A DNA stretch of 17,113 bases. It comes from Syntrophaceae bacterium UBA7544 (GTDB taxonomy: Bacteria > Desulfobacterota > Syntrophia > Syntrophales > Smithellaceae). A model generated the notes under the pieces. The model was not told where the DNA came from. It did no database searches and saw only the letters and a list, made by a program, of their open reading frames with translations. Numbering within the stretch: the first letter of the stretch is position 1; each line of letters starts with the position of its first letter. A program made the position numbers and the translations under genes. Shown one piece after another: positions 13,862-17,113 of this stretch. The DNA lies in contig DLME01000168.1 in assembly GCA_002479215.1 (NCBI GenBank), positions 1 to 17,113 on the forward strand, in the 5' to 3' direction.

Positions 13862-15838
13862 GTGATCTACTTACGCAATATCAACCTGTCTTTTCTGGAT
13901 AAAAAGCTGTTCGATAATATCAACTGGACAATTCATCCCAAAAGCCGGATCGGCCTGGTCGGCGATAACGGCACGGGTAAAACGACTCTATTTCGAGCAA
14001 TACTTGAGCAAGTTCATCTCGACTCAGGCGCAATCGATATTCCCAATAGGAAACAAAAGACCCTCGGCTATCTGCCGCAAGACCTCGTGGAACTTGAATC
14101 TGTACCCCTGATCAAATTCCTCAAAAAGAAAAGTGGCATCACCGCCCTCGAAGAATCCATAAGAGATCTGGAGCGCCAAATCTCTCAGGCCAGACAAAAT
14201 ACTCCTGAATATAAAAAAATCTCCCAAAACTACTCGGATGCAACGGCACACTTTGCCGCGCTCGATGGCTATGCTTTTGAAGCCAGAGCCAAACAGGTAC
14301 TCAAAGGCTTTGGTTTTAAAGAAAGTGATTTTTCACAGAATTGTGATCTATTCTCCGGCGGCTGGAAAATGCGTATCCTGCTTACATCGATTCTTCTGGC
14401 GCGACCAGACATCATGCTTTTGGATGAGCCGACCAACCATCTGGACACCGAAAGTATGGAATGGCTGGAGAGTTATCTTAAAGACTACAGGGGGACAATC
14501 ATCGTCGTCTCTCATGACCGTTTTTTTCTCGATAAGATCGCCTCACAAATTGCAGAGCTTTCCTCTTGCCGGATTCACATATACAAAGGGAATTATTCCT
14601 ATTATCTGAACGAGAAGGAAAGACGTCACGCTGTTTTGAAAAAAGAGCTGGAACTGCAAAAAGCACACATTAAAAAAATTGAAGAATTTGTGGAACGCTT
14701 CCGTTACAAAGCAACCAAAGCTTCTCAAGTACAAAGCCGCATTAAAATGCTGGAGAAATTTTCCGCAGTAACGCTCGAAGCAAAAACTAAAAGCGTAACC
14801 ATGAAATTTCCCGCAGGTAAAAAAAGCGCTAAAGAAGTAGTCAAGGCAATTGATCTGGGGCATAACTACGGCAGCTTAAATGTGTTTGGCAATCTAAATT
14901 TTACTTTATTCCGCGGTGATAAGGTGGCTTTTGTTGGTGTCAACGGCTCCGGCAAATCAACATTATCCCGCTTGTTAAGCTTATCGGAGCAACCTGCTTC
15001 AGGATTTGTAAAGTTTGGTGAAGGCGTAAACATGGCTTTCTTTTCTCAGGAAAGCTCGGAGAACTTAAACTACGAAAAGACAATCTGGGAAGAAGTAAAT
15101 TCTGTCCCTACCCATGCCTCCGATCAGGAAAAACGTAACCTTCTGGGCGCTTTTCTTTTTTCGGGAGATGATATTTTTAAACCAGTTTCCGTCCTTTCCG
15201 GCGGCGAAAAATCGCGCCTTGCTCTTTTAAAAATTATGCTTCTCGATACAAATTTTCTGATCCTTGATGAACCGACCAACCATCTTGATCTAAAGACTAA
15301 AGATATTTTTCAAAACGCGCTGATCAACTACCACGGCACTATCGCCATCGTTTCGCATGACCGCTATTTCCTGGATCATCTGGTCAATAAAGTTTTTGAA
15401 CTAAAGGACGGATCAATCAACGACTACCATGGTAATTACACATATTTTATCGAAAAACGCAGCCAGGCAAGCGCACAGCTCAAAAACGAGCAGACTACAC
15501 ACCAACCGAATCAAGAACAGGCGTTTAAAAATAAAGAGAAAAAGAGGTTGGAAGCCCAGGAGAGAAACAAACTTTCCAAAATTAAAAGTTTTTGGAAAAA
15601 AGAACTTGCCGCAACAGAAGAAAAGATTCAGTCGCTGGAAGCCAGAAAAGCCGAACACGAATACGTCTTATGTGATCCCCAAACACACAAAGATTCATCC
15701 AAAATAAAGAAACTAAACATAGAATTAAAAGATATTACTTCAGAATTGGAGCATTGCTATATTATCTGGACGGAACTGAGTTACAAATTAGAACAACTGG
15801 CCGCAGGTAATATCAATACAATTATCGGCGAGCACTAA
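13862..15838 (+). CDS. ABC-F family ATPase (Uup/YheS/EttA-like)
   Basis: This is a 658-residue soluble protein with two ABC ATPase domains and no membrane segment. NBD1 has Walker A GDNGTGKTT (34-42), signature SGGWKMR (165-171), Walker B with LLDEPTNHLD (E189) and the H-switch SHD at 217-219. The linker between the domains (about 250-310, charged and helical, including ERFRYKATKASQVQSR) is the P-site tRNA-interaction motif of ABC-F proteins. NBD2 has GVNGSGKST (359-367), SGGEKSR from 446, E470 and a second SHD. A C-terminal coiled coil (about 550-650) resembles that of Uup and YheS. ABC-F proteins act on ribosomes to relieve stalling or give antibiotic resistance; which role applies here is not evident. 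The GTG start has GGAGGG 6 nt upstream. It is convergent with the rubrerythrin-like gene, 16 nt away. Confidence 0.95.
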   Translation: MIYLRNINLSFLDKKLFDNINWTIHPKSRIGLVGDNGTGKTTLFRAILEQVHLDSGAIDIPNRKQKTLGYLPQDLVELESVPLIKFLKKKSGITALEESIRDLERQISQARQNTPEYKKISQNYSDATAHFAALDGYAFEARAKQVLKGFGFKESDFSQNCDLFSGGWKMRILLTSILLARPDIMLLDEPTNHLDTESMEWLESYLKDYRGTIIVVSHDRFFLDKIASQIAELSSCRIHIYKGNYSYYLNEKERRHAVLKKELELQKAHIKKIEEFVERFRYKATKASQVQSRIKMLEKFSAVTLEAKTKSVTMKFPAGKKSAKEVVKAIDLGHNYGSLNVFGNLNFTLFRGDKVAFVGVNGSGKSTLSRLLSLSEQPASGFVKFGEGVNMAFFSQESSENLNYEKTIWEEVNSVPTHASDQEKRNLLGAFLFSGDDIFKPVSVLSGGEKSRLALLKIMLLDTNFLILDEPTNHLDLKTKDIFQNALINYHGTIAIVSHDRYFLDHLVNKVFELKDGSINDYHGNYTYFIEKRSQASAQLKNEQTTHQPNQEQAFKNKEKKRLEAQERNKLSKIKSFWKKELAATEEKIQSLEARKAEHEYVLCDPQTHKDSSKIKKLNIELKDITSELEHCYIIWTELSYKLEQLAAGNINTIIGEH

Positions 15839-15854
15839 AGGACGGGCGTCTATA

Positions 15855-16373
15855 TCAAGCGCCATCCAACATGGGTTTTTCCATATTTTGATACCATGTG
15901 GCCGGATCAGTCAGAAATTCTTCGGTATCGCGCAAAGAAAGAAGATGATCACGTTCAACACAGGCTATCAAATTAAAGAAGCCTTTCTCTTTGGAATCGG
16001 TGCTTTCCTTCTCCAATTTTGTATAAAGAGCAACACCCCTTGCTTCAAAATCAATCGCTGTGCGAATGGCCTTGAGGTCGTCTTCATTTCCGGCAATACG
16101 AGCCGCCTTTTTACCCGACATAGATTTTAATATACTGCCGACTAAAGATTTCTTTACCTTCAGCGGAACCGTTGCCGGCCATTTTTTTTGCTGCTGCCAT
16201 TTTTCATGCAACTTTTTTAAGACTTCGTAATGTTCCTTTTCCTCATCGGCAATTTGCTTGAACATATTTTTACCCGCCATATTTTTAGTTCTGCGGGCAT
16301 TCGCCAGGTAAAATTCGCGCTCTTTTTGTTCATTTTCCAGGGCAAACTTCAAAGCATTCATTCTTTTATTCAT
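15855..16373 (-). CDS. Ferritin-like/rubrerythrin-family di-iron protein (COG1633)
   Basis: The 172-residue protein is a four-helix ferritin-like domain. Candidate di-iron ligands repeat in two halves: E15 then E45-x2-H48 (ADEEKEHYEVL), and E110 (AIDFEARGVALY) then E140-x2-H143 (CVERDHLLSL). There is no C-terminal CxxC rubredoxin module, unlike classical rubrerythrin. Members protect anaerobes from peroxide or store iron, but this subfamily is poorly characterised. AAGGAG lies 7 nt before the ATG at 16373. It is downstream of the PhoU-domain gene on the same strand, but a separate promoter candidate precedes it. Confidence 0.88.
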   Translation of the reverse strand: MNKRMNALKFALENEQKEREFYLANARRTKNMAGKNMFKQIADEEKEHYEVLKKLHEKWQQQKKWPATVPLKVKKSLVGSILKSMSGKKAARIAGNEDDLKAIRTAIDFEARGVALYTKLEKESTDSKEKGFFNLIACVERDHLLSLRDTEEFLTDPATWYQNMEKPMLDGA

Positions 16374-16433
16374 CTAATGTCTCCTTAAAGAGCATGTTAG
16401 AGCAGAGGGACGGAATTTTTTAAATTGTTATTG

Positions 16434-16462
16434 AGTATATGATATATTATTATTCAGAGCAA
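16434..16462 (-). promoter_or_regulatory. Candidate promoter for the rubrerythrin-like gene
   Basis: On the minus strand TTGCTC (16457-16462), a 17-nt spacer and TATACT (16434-16439, 5 of 6) lie about 60 nt upstream of the ATG in very AT-rich DNA. The -35 match is weak. Confidence 0.4.
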
Positions 16463-16480
16463 TATTTATTATACGTATTT

Positions 16481-17113
16481 TTAAATATCTAATATATATT
16501 CAGCAATATTTTCGCAATGATCCGAAATGCGCTCTAAATGAATGAGCATTTCCACAAAAATCGGCCCGGCCTCAGCTTGGCAAAGACGGTTATGAAATCT
16601 TACTAGGTGATTATCCCGCGCTTCCTTAACCTTAATATCTATTTCCTCCTCTCGTTTAATAATACCGTTAATTTTTTCATAGTCCGATACTTCAATCAAA
16701 AACACTGAATCATTAAGATTCTGGTTTACTAAAAATATTATCTCTCGTAATTCATTTTCACCGCATTCGCTATACTCGATTTTTTTCCCGGCTTTTTCAG
16801 CAGCTAACTCGGTTATCAACACTACATGGTTGCCGATACTTTCAATATCTGCAGCTATTGCCGTAAAAGCAAAAAGTTTTTTCGAGAGTTGTTCTGAGAG
16901 ATGTTGAGCTGATATTTTCCACAGGAATTTAACTACTTGTGTACGTAAATTATTAACTACCATTTCGATATACGAAATGTCTCTTTTTTTACCCTCCTGA
17001 TAGGAGTTGATCATATTTATACTGTTCAGAAACATTTTCTGAACAAGAGTGATTTCCCTTTTCAATTCCTTTTGGACATTGTCCAGGGCTTTTTGTGCAT
17101 TGGCTAAGTCTTT
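16481..17113 (-). CDS. PhoU-like C-terminal domain, probably of a Na+/phosphate cotransporter-family protein (5' partial)
   Basis: The frame is open to the right window edge, so the N-terminal part of the protein lies outside. The visible 211 or so residues are all-helical, with two roughly repeated PhoU-like units. One contains TAIAADIESIGNHVVLITELA and the other ends in FVEMLIHLERISDHCENIAEYIL, the PhoU helix with E-R-I-x-D-H. Such a C-terminal PhoU pair typically ends Na/Pi cotransporters of the NptA/YjbB group (COG1283), but a free PhoU or DUF47 protein cannot be excluded because no transmembrane part is in view. The TTG codon near 17065 is not needed as a start. Confidence 0.75.
   Translation of the reverse strand, partial: KDLANAQKALDNVQKELKREITLVQKMFLNSINMINSYQEGKKRDISYIEMVVNNLRTQVVKFLWKISAQHLSEQLSKKLFAFTAIAADIESIGNHVVLITELAAEKAGKKIEYSECGENELREIIFLVNQNLNDSVFLIEVSDYEKINGIIKREEEIDIKVKEARDNHLVRFHNRLCQAEAGPIFVEMLIHLERISDHCENIAEYILDI

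Overview
The window reads as a chromosomal segment of an anaerobic, Gram-negative-type bacterium with moderately AT-rich DNA. The gene set fits Desulfobacterota (formerly Deltaproteobacteria, for example a Syntrophales or Smithella-like lineage): a PAS/PAS hybrid histidine kinase, a NIL-domain ferredoxin, a DUF1015 protein, a rubrerythrin-like protein and an rnc-radical SAM-era-der cluster. That placement is inferred from gene style alone. No rRNA, tRNA or CRISPR array was seen.

Layout. At 1-1788 is the 3' part of a hybrid sensor kinase gene (+) that starts outside the window. At 1909-2409 is a DUF721/DciA-like gene (+), whose 3' end overlaps a convergent NPPY-type RNA methyltransferase gene (-). 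That gene lies 19 nt downstream of a DUF1015 gene (-). A short alpha/beta hydrolase (+) and a NIL/2x[4Fe-4S] ferredoxin (+) follow. A two-gene minus-strand unit at 5709-7000 encodes a small two-helix membrane protein and a membrane-anchored matrixin-type metalloprotease with a long coiled-coil insertion. It appears to diverge from mtaB through overlapping promoters near 7071-7126.

From 7216 to 12653 runs a compact RNA-processing and ribosome-maturation cluster on the plus strand: mtaB (tRNA t6A methylthiolation), rnc (RNase III), an Elp3-like radical SAM protein, era and der (GTPases for 30S and 50S maturation). The first four genes overlap or nearly touch; der follows after 89 nt.

From 12654 to about 13860 the sequence changes character. 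Two adjacent hairpins follow der. Then comes a lone gene whose protein seems to join a degenerate sigma-70 region-4-like N-terminus to an Mrr-type PD-(D/E)xK nuclease domain. About 280 nt of non-coding, remnant-like DNA follows. This accessory insert is the most unusual part of the window.

The last part holds an ABC-F translation ATPase (13862-15838, +) with an inverted repeat that includes its ribosome binding site, a convergent ferritin-like/rubrerythrin gene (-), and the C-terminal PhoU-like part of a gene (-) that runs off the right edge, probably a Na+/phosphate cotransporter-family protein.
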